Shown here: in pieces, positions 1-8,136 of the stretch
Layout of the letters: every line of letters begins with the position of its first letter
Position numbering within the stretch: the stretch's first letter is position 1
Source: Pseudomonadota bacterium
Lineage (GTDB): Bacteria; Pseudomonadota; Alphaproteobacteria; Rhizobiales; Beijerinckiaceae
Reading direction: 5' to 3'
Assembly: GCA_023423995.1 (NCBI GenBank)
Contig: JAFAEL010000208.1
Coordinates: forward strand, 1-23,427
DNA: 23,427 nt
Program-made: the position numbers and the translations under genes
Notes under the pieces: model-generated
Database searches by the model: none
The model's input: only the letters and a program-made list of their open reading frames with translations
Told to the model about the DNA's origin: nothing

Positions 1-555
1 ACGGGGAAGAGCCTGGGCCGCCAGGGTGACGGAGGCACGCGGCTCGGCGGCGATGTTGGCGCGGTCCTGCCAGCCGAGGTCGGCGGCGAAGAGGCGCACC
101 AGCGCGGCAGCCTCCCCGAGCCGCGCCACCGCGACCAGGGTTTGGGCCTCGCGCCCCCAGGGCACGTCGCGCAGAATTCCAGAGACGGCGTAGCCTTCGC
201 CCGCAGCCGTGAGCTCGAGCGAGGGGCCTTCCAGGCCGGCCTCCACGGTCGCGATGCCGTCGACGGGCGTCGCGCCGGCATCGGCCAGGAGCCAGGCGGC
301 CAGCATCGTCTCGGCGAGCGGCACGGGCGCGAGATGGGCCGCCGCGATGCGGGCCACGACGCTGGCGTCGGCCCGCGTCATGCCGGCGCCGCCGAGCGCC
401 TCGGGCACGGCCGCGAGCGGGAATCCCATCGCGTCGATTTCGGGCCAGATCCGGGCGAGGCCGGCGGCATCGAGACCTTCGCCGGCGACCGCCGGACCGA
501 AGGTGTCGGCGAAGAAGCGGTCGGCGCTTTCTTCCAGGAGGGCGAGATCGCTCAT
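1..555 (-). CDS. Acyl-CoA dehydrogenase family protein, second subunit (3' part beyond window)
   Basis: The reading frame is open from an ATG at 555 to the window edge (185 residues) and begins MSDLALLEESADRFFADTFG. The helical N-terminus, the 'IDAMGFPLAAVPEALGGAGM' stretch (about residues 39-58) and the following 'VARIAAAHLAPVPLAETMLAAW' pattern match the N-terminal domain of acyl-CoA dehydrogenases. It is of the divergent, weakly conserved type that often pairs with a canonical dehydrogenase. Its ATG overlaps the stop of the upstream dehydrogenase gene (ATGA, 552-555), so the two are probably translationally coupled and may form a heteromeric enzyme. That assembly is known for some steroid and cholesterol FadE pairs; here it is inference. 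The FAD-binding middle and C-terminal domains lie outside the window. Confidence 0.8.
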   Translation of the reverse strand, partial: MSDLALLEESADRFFADTFGPAVAGEGLDAAGLARIWPEIDAMGFPLAAVPEALGGAGMTRADASVVARIAAAHLAPVPLAETMLAAWLLADAGATPVDGIATVEAGLEGPSLELTAAGEGYAVSGILRDVPWGREAQTLVAVARLGEAAALVRLFAADLGWQDRANIAAEPRASVTLAAQALPR

Positions 556-1706
556 CGGAGGCCGAGGTCCCGGGCAATGATGCCGCGGAGGATTTCGGTC
601 GTCCCTCCCCGGATCGTGTAGCAGGGCGCCGTCAGGATCATCTCCCTGGTGAGCGCTTCGAATTCGGCATCGTCCTCGCCGCGCCGGCGGGAGGCGGAGA
701 GCATCTTGCGGACGACTTCAGGCACCTCCTGCTCGAAGCGGGTGCCGACATCCTTCACGAGCGCCGCCTCCGCATTCGGCATCAGCCCGCGATCCAGCAT
801 GCCGGCGACAGAGCCGGACATCCGTCGCAGGGATGCGAGATGCGCGATCAGCCGGCCCAGTCCGGCGACGTCGCTGGCCGACGCTTCCGAACTCAGCCGG
901 TCGGCCGCCCCCAGGAGCAGCTGCGCGTTGGACAGGTAGCGGTCGGGGCCGCTCCGCTCGAAGGCGAGCTCGCCGGTCACCAGCTTCCAGCCGTCACCCT
1001 CGCCGCCGAGCATGTGGCTGTCGGGGACGAAGACGTCGTCGAAGGTCAGCTCGTTGAATTCGTGATTGCCGACGAGGTCGTAGACCGGCCGTACGTCGAG
1101 GCCCGGCGAGGACATGTCGACGATGAATTGGCTCAGGCCTGCGCGCCGATCCTTCTCGGTTGCCGGCGAGGTCCGCGCCAGCGCGATCAGGTAGTGGACG
1201 CGATGCGCGTTGGTCGTCCAGAGCTTGCGCCCGGAGAGAACCCAGCCGCCCTCCCCGCGCCGTGCCTTCATCTGGACGCTGGCGAGGTCCGACCCCGAGC
1301 CGGGCTCGCTCATGCCGATCCCGAAATAGCACTCGCCGCGCACGATCCGGGGAAGGATGTCCTCCCGGACCTCCGCCGTCGCATGGCGCAGGATCTGGGT
1401 TCCGGACTGGCGGTCAGCCACCCAATGGGCGCCGAGGGGCGCACCGCCCGCGATCAGCTCCTCGTTCACGACGTATTTCTGGATCGGACTCGCGTCGCGG
1501 CCGCCATAGCGCTTCGGCCACGTCATTCCGATGTAGCCGCGCTGGCCGCAGAAGCGGCTGAACTCCGGATCGAAGGAGCTCCAGTTCGTTCGAGACAGGT
1601 CACGCTCCTGGCCGACCTCGGCCAGGAAGGCGCGCACCTCGCGTCGGAGTGCATCGAATTCGGGTCGCTTCTCGATCGGGTCGAGACGGATCGTCTTGTG
1701 CAGCAT
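552..1706 (-). CDS. Acyl-CoA dehydrogenase
   Basis: A 384-residue flavoprotein of normal family length, predicted to introduce the alpha,beta double bond into an acyl-CoA and pass electrons to ETF. Visible signatures are 'FGIGMSEPGSGSD' (FAD/substrate loop), 'GRKLWTTNAHRVHYLI' (second FAD motif), 'LAFERSGPDRY' and the C-terminal 'YTIRGGTTEILRGIIARDLG' motif. The start is placed at the ATG giving MLHKTIRLDP; an upstream start 36 bases earlier would add a cysteine-rich leader (MTCCCDRW) that is unlike the family. The stop overlaps the start of the second dehydrogenase gene by four bases. It is transcribed divergently from the binding-protein gene at 1908, so the AT-rich gap with paired palindromes probably controls both. 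The acyl-CoA substrate is unknown. Confidence 0.9.
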   Translation of the reverse strand: MLHKTIRLDPIEKRPEFDALRREVRAFLAEVGQERDLSRTNWSSFDPEFSRFCGQRGYIGMTWPKRYGGRDASPIQKYVVNEELIAGGAPLGAHWVADRQSGTQILRHATAEVREDILPRIVRGECYFGIGMSEPGSGSDLASVQMKARRGEGGWVLSGRKLWTTNAHRVHYLIALARTSPATEKDRRAGLSQFIVDMSSPGLDVRPVYDLVGNHEFNELTFDDVFVPDSHMLGGEGDGWKLVTGELAFERSGPDRYLSNAQLLLGAADRLSSEASASDVAGLGRLIAHLASLRRMSGSVAGMLDRGLMPNAEAALVKDVGTRFEQEVPEVVRKMLSASRRRGEDDAEFEALTREMILTAPCYTIRGGTTEILRGIIARDLGLR

Positions 1707-1763
1707 CGCGGCCCTTGTCCAACGATCGCAACAGCACGTCAATCCGATATAAGCGCCATATAG

Positions 1764-1777
1764 ATCACATATATGAT
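1764..1777. promoter_or_regulatory. Candidate operator, copy 1 (ATCACATATATGAT)
   Basis: A near-palindrome, 12 of 14 positions self-complementary. It matches the reverse complement of the site at 1813-1826 at 12 of 14 positions. The two sites together suggest a perfect palindromic consensus ATCACATATGTGAT. It lies 58 bases upstream of the dehydrogenase start codon. Confidence 0.5.
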
Positions 1778-1812
1778 GTACGACTTGGCCTTGCCGGCGA
1801 TGATCGCACCAA

Positions 1813-1826
1813 ATCTCATATGTGAT
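1813..1826. promoter_or_regulatory. Candidate operator, copy 2 (ATCTCATATGTGAT)
   Basis: Second copy of the 14-bp near-palindrome, 49 bases centre-to-centre from the first and 22 bases upstream of a TTGACA -35-like hexamer. Each copy differs from the shared symmetric consensus at different positions, as expected for two binding sites of one dimeric regulator. Confidence 0.5.
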
Positions 1827-1907
1827 TATTTCATTCTATCACCGTGATTGACATGCGCCTTCCCGCCCATCAGGTTCGCCGCAAACGTGGCAAACGGAGG
1901 GAGCCGG

Positions 1908-3116
1908 ATGAGAGGGTTGATTGCATCGGTCGTGATCGCTGCGGGGCTGACGGCCGCGCATGCGCAGGCACCGACCAAGCCGGTGAAGCTCGGCGTCCTG
2001 AACGACCAGTCCGGACAATATGCGGACGCGTCCGGGCCGGCTTCAGTCGAAGTCGTGAAGATGGCGATCCAGGATTTCGGCGGGAAGCTGCTGGGCGCCC
2101 CGATCGAGATGATCTCGGCCGATCACCAGAACAAGCCGGATATCGGCTCGGGCATCGCCCGCAAGTGGTACGACACCGAGAACGTCGACGTGATCCTCGA
2201 TCTGTCGAACTCGGCCGTCGCGCTCGCGGTCTCCGAGATCACGCGCGAGAAGAACAAGATCATGATCGCGTCCTCGGTCGGGACGTCGGCGCTCACGAAC
2301 GAGAAGTGCTCGCCCAACAGCTTCCAGTGGTCCTACAACACCTACACGCTGGCCCGCAGCACCGCGAAGGCGCTGGTGGACCAGGGCGGCAAGGACTGGT
2401 TCTTCCTCACGGCGGATTACGCCTTCGGCCACGCGCTCGAGAATGACGCGTCGTCCGTCGTCAAGCAGCTCGACGGCAAGGTCCTCGGCTCCGCCCGCCA
2501 CCCCTTCGGCACGAACGACTTCTCGTCCTTCCTGCTGCAGGCGCAGAGCTCGGGCGCGAGCGTCCTCGGGTTGGCCAATACCGGCCTCGACGTCGCGACG
2601 GCCCTGCGCCAGGCGCACGAGTTCGGCGTGCTCGGCAAGGGCAGCAAGGTGAAGGCTGCGGCGCTGCTGCTGCAGATCACCGACACGCATGCCGCCGGCC
2701 TCGCCAACGCGCAGGGCCTCTACATGTCCGAGGCCTTCTACTGGGACCGCGACGAGGATTCCCGGAAGTTCGGCAAGCGGTTCTTCGACAAGATCGGCCG
2801 CATGCCCACCATGGTCCAGGCCGGCCTCTATTCGGCGACGATGCACTACCTGAAGGCTGTCGAGGCTGCCGGGACCACGGAGACCGCAAAGGTCCTGGAG
2901 AAGATCCGCTCGCTGCCGGTCAACGACTTCTTCGCCAAGAACGGCCATGTCCGCGAGGACGGCATGCACATCCACGACTACTACCTGCTGCGCGTGAAGA
3001 GCCCGGAGCAGTCGAAGGCGCCGTGGGACTATTACGACGTCGTGGCGACGATCTCGGGCGAGGACGCCAACATCCCGCGCTCCGAGAGCAAGTGCCCGCT
3101 CATGAAGAAGTCCTGA
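1908..3116 (+). CDS. ABC transporter substrate-binding protein, branched-chain amino acid/aromatic acid type
   Basis: A 402-residue periplasmic binding protein of the LivK/Peripla_BP_6 type. The start at 1908 gives a clean Sec signal peptide (MRGLIASVVIAAGLTAAHA, then QA) and follows a strong Shine-Dalgarno. The mature part opens 'VKLGVLNDQSGQYADASGP', the usual first strand and ligand loop, and continues with 'MISADHQNKPDIG' and 'VDVILDLSNSAVALAVSEI', typical of the fold. No permease or ATPase of the Liv type lies in the window, so it is either an orphan or its partners sit beyond the left edge. Its place at the head of a CoA-ligase/SDR gene set suggests that it binds a carboxylic acid catabolite rather than an amino acid; this is inference. 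Confidence 0.9.
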   Translation: MRGLIASVVIAAGLTAAHAQAPTKPVKLGVLNDQSGQYADASGPASVEVVKMAIQDFGGKLLGAPIEMISADHQNKPDIGSGIARKWYDTENVDVILDLSNSAVALAVSEITREKNKIMIASSVGTSALTNEKCSPNSFQWSYNTYTLARSTAKALVDQGGKDWFFLTADYAFGHALENDASSVVKQLDGKVLGSARHPFGTNDFSSFLLQAQSSGASVLGLANTGLDVATALRQAHEFGVLGKGSKVKAAALLLQITDTHAAGLANAQGLYMSEAFYWDRDEDSRKFGKRFFDKIGRMPTMVQAGLYSATMHYLKAVEAAGTTETAKVLEKIRSLPVNDFFAKNGHVREDGMHIHDYYLLRVKSPEQSKAPWDYYDVVATISGEDANIPRSESKCPLMKKS

Positions 3117-3151
3117 CGGCGCGCCGCGCCGCCGTCTGACCAGAGGGACGC

Positions 3152-3913
3152 ATGAAAGAGAAGATCATCAAGGTCGAAACCCGTGACGGGACCATGGAGG
3201 TCTTCGTCACGGCCCCTGAGGAGGGTGGCCCCCATCCGGTCGTCATCCTCTTCCAGGACTCGATCGGGATCCGCGAGGAGCTCTACGACATGTGCCGGCG
3301 CATCGGCACGGTCGGCTACTTCGTCGCCATGCCAAACCTCTACTACCGGACGGACGGCATCGACGACGTCTATATCGATCCCGACAAGATCCACGAGCCG
3401 GGTCCCGAGAAGACCCGGCTCTGGGAGATGATCAAGTCGGTCAACAACGACATGGTCGTTGCCGACACCGAGGCGCTGCTCGCCGCGCTCGCGAAGGAGC
3501 CGGACGCCGCGCCCCAGCCCTATGGGCAGGTCGGCTATTGCATGAGCGGGCAGTTCGTCTACGCGAATGCCGGCCGGCTGCCGGACGCCTTCGCGGCGAC
3601 GATGTCGGTCTACGGCTCCGGGCACATCACGAAGTTCCCGCAATCGCCGCACCTGACCACAGATCGCATCACGGGCGAGATCGAGTTCGCCTGCGCCGAG
3701 GACGACCACTGGGCTCCCCTCGAGCAGGTCGAGCAGCTGCGGCAGATCCTGAGCGACGCCGGCGTCAAACATCGCGTGGATATCTATCCGGGCGTGATCC
3801 ACGGCTTCGCGTTCCCGGGCCGCGCCGTCTACGATAAGCCGGCCGCCGAGCGTCACTGGGAGCGCATGTTCAGCCTGTTCGAGCGCACGCTGAAGGCTCC
3901 GAGGGCCCGGTGA
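3152..3913 (+). CDS. Dienelactone hydrolase family protein
   Basis: A 253-residue alpha/beta hydrolase. The nucleophile elbow is G-Y-C-M-S-G with Cys130, the acid is probably Asp184 or Asp185 in 'CAEDDHW', and the histidine is His217 in 'GVIHGFAFPGR'. This is the Cys-Asp-His triad of dienelactone hydrolases. The position of the conserved Glu36 of ClcD-type enzymes is Asp36 (VILFQDSIGIREEL), which I recognise as usual in the subgroup with 'GIREEL...PNLYYR'. It starts 35 bases after the binding-protein stop and is followed with no gap by the IclR gene, so it is in the same transcription unit. It may hydrolyse a lactone or ester intermediate, but the substrate is not predictable. Confidence 0.9.
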   Translation: MKEKIIKVETRDGTMEVFVTAPEEGGPHPVVILFQDSIGIREELYDMCRRIGTVGYFVAMPNLYYRTDGIDDVYIDPDKIHEPGPEKTRLWEMIKSVNNDMVVADTEALLAALAKEPDAAPQPYGQVGYCMSGQFVYANAGRLPDAFAATMSVYGSGHITKFPQSPHLTTDRITGEIEFACAEDDHWAPLEQVEQLRQILSDAGVKHRVDIYPGVIHGFAFPGRAVYDKPAAERHWERMFSLFERTLKAPRAR

Positions 3914-4726
3914 ATGCACCGTCCGGGACCCTTGGAGCTCATGCCGGAGACATCGCCTGAACGGGGCCGCGCGGAACGGGCGGTGAAATCCGCCGGACGG
4001 GTCTTCGCCGTGCTCGAACTCTTCGAGCGCGAGCGGCGCGCCCTGAACGTGAAGGAAATCTCCGCGAGCCTCGCGCTCCCGCAATCGAGCACCTCGGTCC
4101 TGCTCGCCGACATGGCGCGCCATGGCTACCTGGAGCAGGAGGAGAGCACGCGCCGCTACCTCCCGACCGTGCGGGTCGCGCTGCTCGGCCAGTGGCTGAG
4201 CGAGTATTTCTTCGTCGACCAGCGCCTGACCAACATGATGCGGCATCTCTCTGCCCAGACGGGCGAGACGGTGCTGTTCGGCGTCTTCCAGGATTGGGCG
4301 GTCGTCTATGCCCATGTCATCCAGGCGACGAACCCGATGCGCCTATACGTGCCGCCCGGCACGAGGCGACCACTTCACAATTCCGGCGCGGGCCTCTCGC
4401 TCCTGGCCGGCATGACGGACGAGCAGATCGCAGCCGGCTTCGACCGGATCCGTGCCGTCCCGGAACGCGCGCCAGACCTCAGGCTGCCGGACCTGCTCGC
4501 CCGCGTCGACGAGGTGCGCACGCGCGGCTTCGCGGTATCGGCCGACGCCGTCACGCAGGGGGCGGGGGTCGTCGCGCTCCGGCTCGCCCAGACCGTCGGA
4601 GGGCGCCCGGTCGTGCTGGGCGTCGGCGGCTCGTCCGCCGTCATCCGCCAGAACTGGCAGTCTCTCCTCGAAGCGCTCCGCAGCGCCATCACGCTCTACG
4701 ACGACCCTCCGTCGTTCCGTTCCTAA
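3914..4726 (+). CDS. IclR family transcriptional regulator
   Basis: A 270-residue protein with an N-terminal winged helix (about residues 24-80: 'SAGRVFAVLELFERERRALN', then 'EISASLALPQSSTSVLLADM' and 'YLEQEESTRRYLPTV') and a C-terminal IclR effector domain ('HLSAQTGETVLFGVFQDWAV...PPGTRRPLHNSGAG'). The ATG directly follows the hydrolase TGA and has GAGGG upstream; an in-frame ATG at 3941 is an alternative. IclR proteins typically bind aromatic or short acyl ligands and control nearby catabolic genes. The paired palindromes at 1764-1826 are its most likely target; this is inference. Confidence 0.92.
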   Translation: MHRPGPLELMPETSPERGRAERAVKSAGRVFAVLELFERERRALNVKEISASLALPQSSTSVLLADMARHGYLEQEESTRRYLPTVRVALLGQWLSEYFFVDQRLTNMMRHLSAQTGETVLFGVFQDWAVVYAHVIQATNPMRLYVPPGTRRPLHNSGAGLSLLAGMTDEQIAAGFDRIRAVPERAPDLRLPDLLARVDEVRTRGFAVSADAVTQGAGVVALRLAQTVGGRPVVLGVGGSSAVIRQNWQSLLEALRSAITLYDDPPSFRS

Positions 4727-4746
4727 GCCATCACTCGGTCCTGCGA

Positions 4747-6369
4747 ATGTACACGATCGCGTCCTATTTCATGGCCCATGCGGAGGCGCGGCCGGATGCG
4801 CCCTTCCTCTGCATCCCGGCCGATCCCGCGCGCGATTACCTGCCCGACGGCGCCGAATACACCTACGGCGAGACCGGCCGCAGGGTCGAACGGCTCGCGG
4901 CCGCATATCGGGCCGCCGGCTACGGCCACGGCCACCGGGTCGCGGCACTCCTGGAGAACCGGTTGGAGGTGTTCCACCACTGGTTCGCCCTGAATGCGGT
5001 CGGGGCCTCGATCGTCCCCATCAACCCCGATTTCCGTGCCGGCGAGCTCGCCTGGTTGCTGGAAAGCTCGCAACCCGAAATCATCCTGACCCTTCCGGTC
5101 TGGCGCGAGAAGGTGGCTTCTCTGCTCGAGCAGGCGGGCCGCAGCGACGTCAGGGTCGCCCTCGCGGCCGACGTCGAAGGCGGGCGGCTGCCCGCACCCT
5201 CCCGGCCGCAGCTCGCGACCCTCCCGGGCGCGACCAGCGAGGCCGCGATCCTCTACACGTCCGGGACGACCGGCCGGCCGAAAGGCTGCGTGCTCTCGAA
5301 CCGCTACTTCCTGTCCACCGGCATCTGGTATTCGGGCTATGGCGGCCGGCAGCGCTTCACCTTCGGGCAGGAGCGTCTCTATTCCACGGTCCCGATGTTC
5401 CACATGGCGGGCCTCGCCCTCACCACGATGGGCATCATGACGGCGGGCGGGTGCCTGATCCAGCCGGAGCGCTTCCGGCCCAAGCGCCTCTGGAAGGACG
5501 TCGTCGCGACCCGCGCCACGGTCCTGCACTATCTCGGCGTCGTGCTCGCGACCCTGCTCAAGCAGGATCCCGTTCCCGAGGAGCGCCAGCACAATATCCG
5601 GCTCGGGCTGGGCGGCGGCGGCGGCGATCCGGTCCTGCGCAAGGCCTTCGAGAGCCGCTTCGGCATCGAGTTCAGCGAAGGCTGGGGCATGACGGAGACC
5701 GGGCGCTGCATCTTCAACGCGCACGAGCCCTACCACCCGGATCTCTACAGCTTCGGCCGGGCCATCAACGGGCTCGAAGCCGCCATCCTGGACGACAATT
5801 CCGTCCCCCTCCCCCCGGGCAAGCCGGGCGAGCTCGGGGTCCGGTTCGCGGGCGAGGATCCGCGCTACGGCTTCTTCACGGAATACCTGAACGATCCCGA
5901 GGCGACGGCGAAGGCGTGGGAAGGCGGCTGGTTCCACACGGGCGACGTCGCCGTGATGGAGCCGGACAGCAGCATCTGCTTCGTCGACCGCAAGAAGAAC
6001 ATCGTGCGCCGCTCCGGCGAGAACATCGCGGCCGCGGAAGTGGAAGCCGTGCTGGATCAGCATCCGGCCGTGGAGCGGACCGGCGTGATCCCCTACCCCG
6101 ACCCGATCCGCGAGGAGGAGGTGCTGGCCTTCGTGCAGCTGAAGCCCGGCCACCCGCCGGGGCCCGAGCTGGCCTCGGCCCTCGTGGCCTGGTGCCTGGA
6201 GAAGCTCGCCTATTACAAGGCCCCCGGCTGGATCCGCTTCGTCGAGGAGCACCCCATGACGGGGTCGAACAAGATCGCTAAGGGCGCTCTGATCGAGCTG
6301 GCCAACAACGTGTCGGCCGAGGAGCTGGTCGATACGCGCGGCCTGAAGCAGCGCACGCCCAGGACCTGA
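4747..6369 (+). CDS. AMP-forming acyl-CoA synthetase/ligase
   Basis: A 540-residue ANL-superfamily enzyme that should activate a carboxylate to its CoA thioester through an acyl-adenylate. Motifs in order are the phosphate loop YTSGTTGRPKG (170-180), GWGMTE (312-317), HTGD (397-400), the hinge region beginning DRKKNIVRRSGENI (from 414) and the C-terminal lysine in GSNKIAKG (Lys509). It resembles the CaiC/crotonobetaine-CoA ligase branch. The open frame extends far upstream into the IclR gene, but the protein similarity begins at MYTIASYFMAHAEARPDAPF, 20 bases after the IclR stop. No strong Shine-Dalgarno precedes this ATG. It presumably makes the CoA ester oxidised by the divergent dehydrogenases. 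Confidence 0.92.
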   Translation: MYTIASYFMAHAEARPDAPFLCIPADPARDYLPDGAEYTYGETGRRVERLAAAYRAAGYGHGHRVAALLENRLEVFHHWFALNAVGASIVPINPDFRAGELAWLLESSQPEIILTLPVWREKVASLLEQAGRSDVRVALAADVEGGRLPAPSRPQLATLPGATSEAAILYTSGTTGRPKGCVLSNRYFLSTGIWYSGYGGRQRFTFGQERLYSTVPMFHMAGLALTTMGIMTAGGCLIQPERFRPKRLWKDVVATRATVLHYLGVVLATLLKQDPVPEERQHNIRLGLGGGGGDPVLRKAFESRFGIEFSEGWGMTETGRCIFNAHEPYHPDLYSFGRAINGLEAAILDDNSVPLPPGKPGELGVRFAGEDPRYGFFTEYLNDPEATAKAWEGGWFHTGDVAVMEPDSSICFVDRKKNIVRRSGENIAAAEVEAVLDQHPAVERTGVIPYPDPIREEEVLAFVQLKPGHPPGPELASALVAWCLEKLAYYKAPGWIRFVEEHPMTGSNKIAKGALIELANNVSAEELVDTRGLKQRTPRT

Positions 6370-6414
6370 CAAGGCCCGGTCGGCACGCGCCGCCGACCGC
6401 CAGGGAGGGAAGTC

Positions 6415-7212
6415 ATGAGGGTGAAGGGATCTGTCGTTGTCGTGACTGGGGGCGGCGCCGGGATCGGGGCGGCGCTCTGCCGGGCCTTCGCGCGAGCCGG
6501 AGCCGAGAAGGTCGTGGCGGCGGATCTCGACGAGGCGGCAGCCGTGTCGGTCGCGGCCGAGATCGGCGGCGTGGGCAGGCGCTGCGACGTCTCCTCCGAG
6601 GACCAGATCGCGGCCCTCGTCGAGGAGGTCGAGAGCCAGTACGGACCGATCGCGATCTTCTGCTCGAATGCCGGGATCGCGGCCGGCTTCGACCAGCAGG
6701 CGGAGAACGTTGCGGCCCAGTCGAACGACGTGTGGCAGCGCAGCTGGGCCGTCAACGTCATGTCGCATGTCTACGCGGCGCGGCACCTCGTGCCCCGCAT
6801 GCGCGAGAGGGGCGCCGGCCATTTCCTGATCACCGCCTCGGCGGCCGGCCTCCTGTCGCAGATCGGCAGCGCCGCCTATTCGACGACCAAGCACGCCGCG
6901 GTGGGCTTTGCCGAAAGCCTCGCCATCGCGCATCGCGCCCATGGCATCGGCGTCTCGCTCCTGTGCCCCCAGGGCGTGGATACCCCCCTCCTCCGCTCCA
7001 TCCCGAAGGGGCCGGAATCAGGCGACGGCGTGATGAGCGCCGACGACGTCGCCGAGGCGGCCCTTCTGGGCATCGAGGAGGGCCGGTTCCTCATGCTGCC
7101 GCACGGCCAGGTCGCCGATTACATGCGGCGCAAGGTCGAGAACTACGACCGCTGGGTCGGCGGCATGGCCAAGCTGCAGGAGAAGGTGCGCGCGACCATA
7201 CCGCCGGCCTGA
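6415..7212 (+). CDS. SDR family NAD(P)-dependent oxidoreductase
   Basis: A 265-residue classical short-chain dehydrogenase. It has the dinucleotide motif TGGGAGIG (11-18), an acidic ADLD (about 36-39) that favours NAD(H), SNAG (84-87), the structural Asn114 in 'WAVNVM', Ser142 and the Tyr155-x3-Lys159 pair (YSTTK). The ATG has an excellent Shine-Dalgarno (AGGGAGG at 6402-6408). It is the last gene of the rightward unit; the next gene is convergent with a two-base gap. It may oxidise a 3-hydroxyacyl-CoA or other alcohol in the pathway encoded here; the substrate is unknown. Confidence 0.93.
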   Translation: MRVKGSVVVVTGGGAGIGAALCRAFARAGAEKVVAADLDEAAAVSVAAEIGGVGRRCDVSSEDQIAALVEEVESQYGPIAIFCSNAGIAAGFDQQAENVAAQSNDVWQRSWAVNVMSHVYAARHLVPRMRERGAGHFLITASAAGLLSQIGSAAYSTTKHAAVGFAESLAIAHRAHGIGVSLLCPQGVDTPLLRSIPKGPESGDGVMSADDVAEAALLGIEEGRFLMLPHGQVADYMRRKVENYDRWVGGMAKLQEKVRATIPPA

Positions 7213-7214
7213 CG

Positions 7215-8129
7215 CTAGGCCAGGCTGTTTTCCGCGAGCCAGTGCCGGGCGATGGCGTCGCGGCGGGCGAACCACACGCCCGGACGTGACGCGGCGTGCG
7301 CGAGGAACCGCTCTAGCCCGCCGATACGGCCGGGGCGTCCGATGATCCGCAAGTGCAGGCCGACCGAGAGCATGCGGGGCGCCTCCGCGCCTTCCTCGTA
7401 GAGGCGGTCGAACGCCTCGATGCAGTAGCGGGCGAAATCCTCAGCAAAGACGAAGCCGCCGCCGCGCTGGAAGCGCATGTCGTTCGTGTCGAAGGCGTAG
7501 GGCAGCACCACGTGCCGCCGCCCCCCGCCGGCCTCGACCAGGTACGGCAGGTCGTCGTTGTAGGCGTTGGAATCGTAGAGGAAGCCGCCATGCTCCAGCA
7601 GGAGGCGGCGCGTGTTCACCGATGTCGCCGAACGGGTGTGCCAGCCGACCGGCGCCGTGCCGCCCGCATCCCGGATCGCCTCGACCGTGCGGGCGATCAC
7701 GGCCCGCTCCTCTTCCTCCGGCATGTTGGCATGCCGCTCCCAGCGCCAGCCATGCGCGGCGATCTCGTGCCCGTCGGCGACTGCCTCCCGGGCGAGCCAG
7801 GGCGAATAGGCGAGCGCGCGGCCATTGGCGTTGAGCGTCGCCGCAACGTCGTAGCGCTTCAGCAGCGCACGGATCCGGGGCCAGCCGGCCCGGGTGCCGT
7901 ATTCGAAGTGGGATTCCATGCAGAGGTCGCGGGTGCCGCGGATCTCCTCCACGACCTCGTAGACGGACTCGTTCGCCTCGTCCCCCATGCCGAGGGAGAG
8001 CTCCGCGCCCTCCTCGACATTGACCACCACGGAGACGGCGAGGCGCGCATCCCCGGGCCAGCGGATCGCTGGGGGCGCGTCCCCGTAGCCGCGGAAGTCG
8101 CGGTCATGCGCCGGCAGGTCGGTTCGCAT
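7215..8129 (-). CDS. Polysaccharide deacetylase family protein, PuuE/allantoinase-like
   Basis: A 304-residue NodB-type hydrolase of the branch that includes the metal-independent allantoinase PuuE. Diagnostic segments are 'VVNVEEGAE' (35-43, Glu in place of the usual Asp pair), 'HFEYGTRAGWPRIRALLKRY' (74-93), 'GHEIAAHGWRWERH' (120-133), 'GWHTRSATSVNTRRL' (162-176) and 'FLYDSNAYNDDLPY' (183-196). The start at 8129 is preceded by GAGGCGG and lies just after the permease stop; an in-frame ATG at 8150 would overlap the permease gene. It is the distal gene of the transporter unit, so it probably acts on the imported compound. Cyclic amides or ureides are likely substrates by family; allantoin itself is unproven. 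Confidence 0.87.
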   Translation of the reverse strand: MRTDLPAHDRDFRGYGDAPPAIRWPGDARLAVSVVVNVEEGAELSLGMGDEANESVYEVVEEIRGTRDLCMESHFEYGTRAGWPRIRALLKRYDVAATLNANGRALAYSPWLAREAVADGHEIAAHGWRWERHANMPEEEERAVIARTVEAIRDAGGTAPVGWHTRSATSVNTRRLLLEHGGFLYDSNAYNDDLPYLVEAGGGRRHVVLPYAFDTNDMRFQRGGGFVFAEDFARYCIEAFDRLYEEGAEAPRMLSVGLHLRIIGRPGRIGGLERFLAHAASRPGVWFARRDAIARHWLAENSLA

Positions 8130-8136
8130 GGCCGCC

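Larger units (their letters stand above)
1707..1907. promoter_or_regulatory. Divergent promoter region between dehydrogenase and binding-protein genes
   Basis: This spacer is conspicuously AT-rich in its middle (about 1746-1840) compared with the GC-rich genes on both sides. It holds two related 14-bp near-palindromes (1764-1777 and 1813-1826) and, rightward, a perfect TTGACA at 1848-1853. No good -10 hexamer follows at 16-18 bases, so an activator may be needed; that is inference. The binding-protein gene has a strong Shine-Dalgarno, GGAGGGAG at 1896-1903. The obvious candidate regulator is the IclR protein encoded at 3914-4726. Confidence 0.6.

Noticed and set aside
3257..3259. Asp36 instead of Glu36 in the dienelactone hydrolase as a possible inactivating change
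   Set aside because: I recognise the D-x-x-G-I-R-E-E-L pattern as usual for this subgroup, and the Cys-Asp-His triad is complete.
4723..6942. 739-codon leftward open frame across the CoA ligase and SDR genes
   Set aside because: It spans two well-supported rightward genes and has low-complexity Arg/Gly/Ala composition typical of antisense shadows.
7206..7221. Inverted repeat GGCCT...AGGCC at the SDR/deacetylase junction as a terminator
   Set aside because: Only five pairs inside coding ends and no T-run; probably chance in GC-rich DNA.
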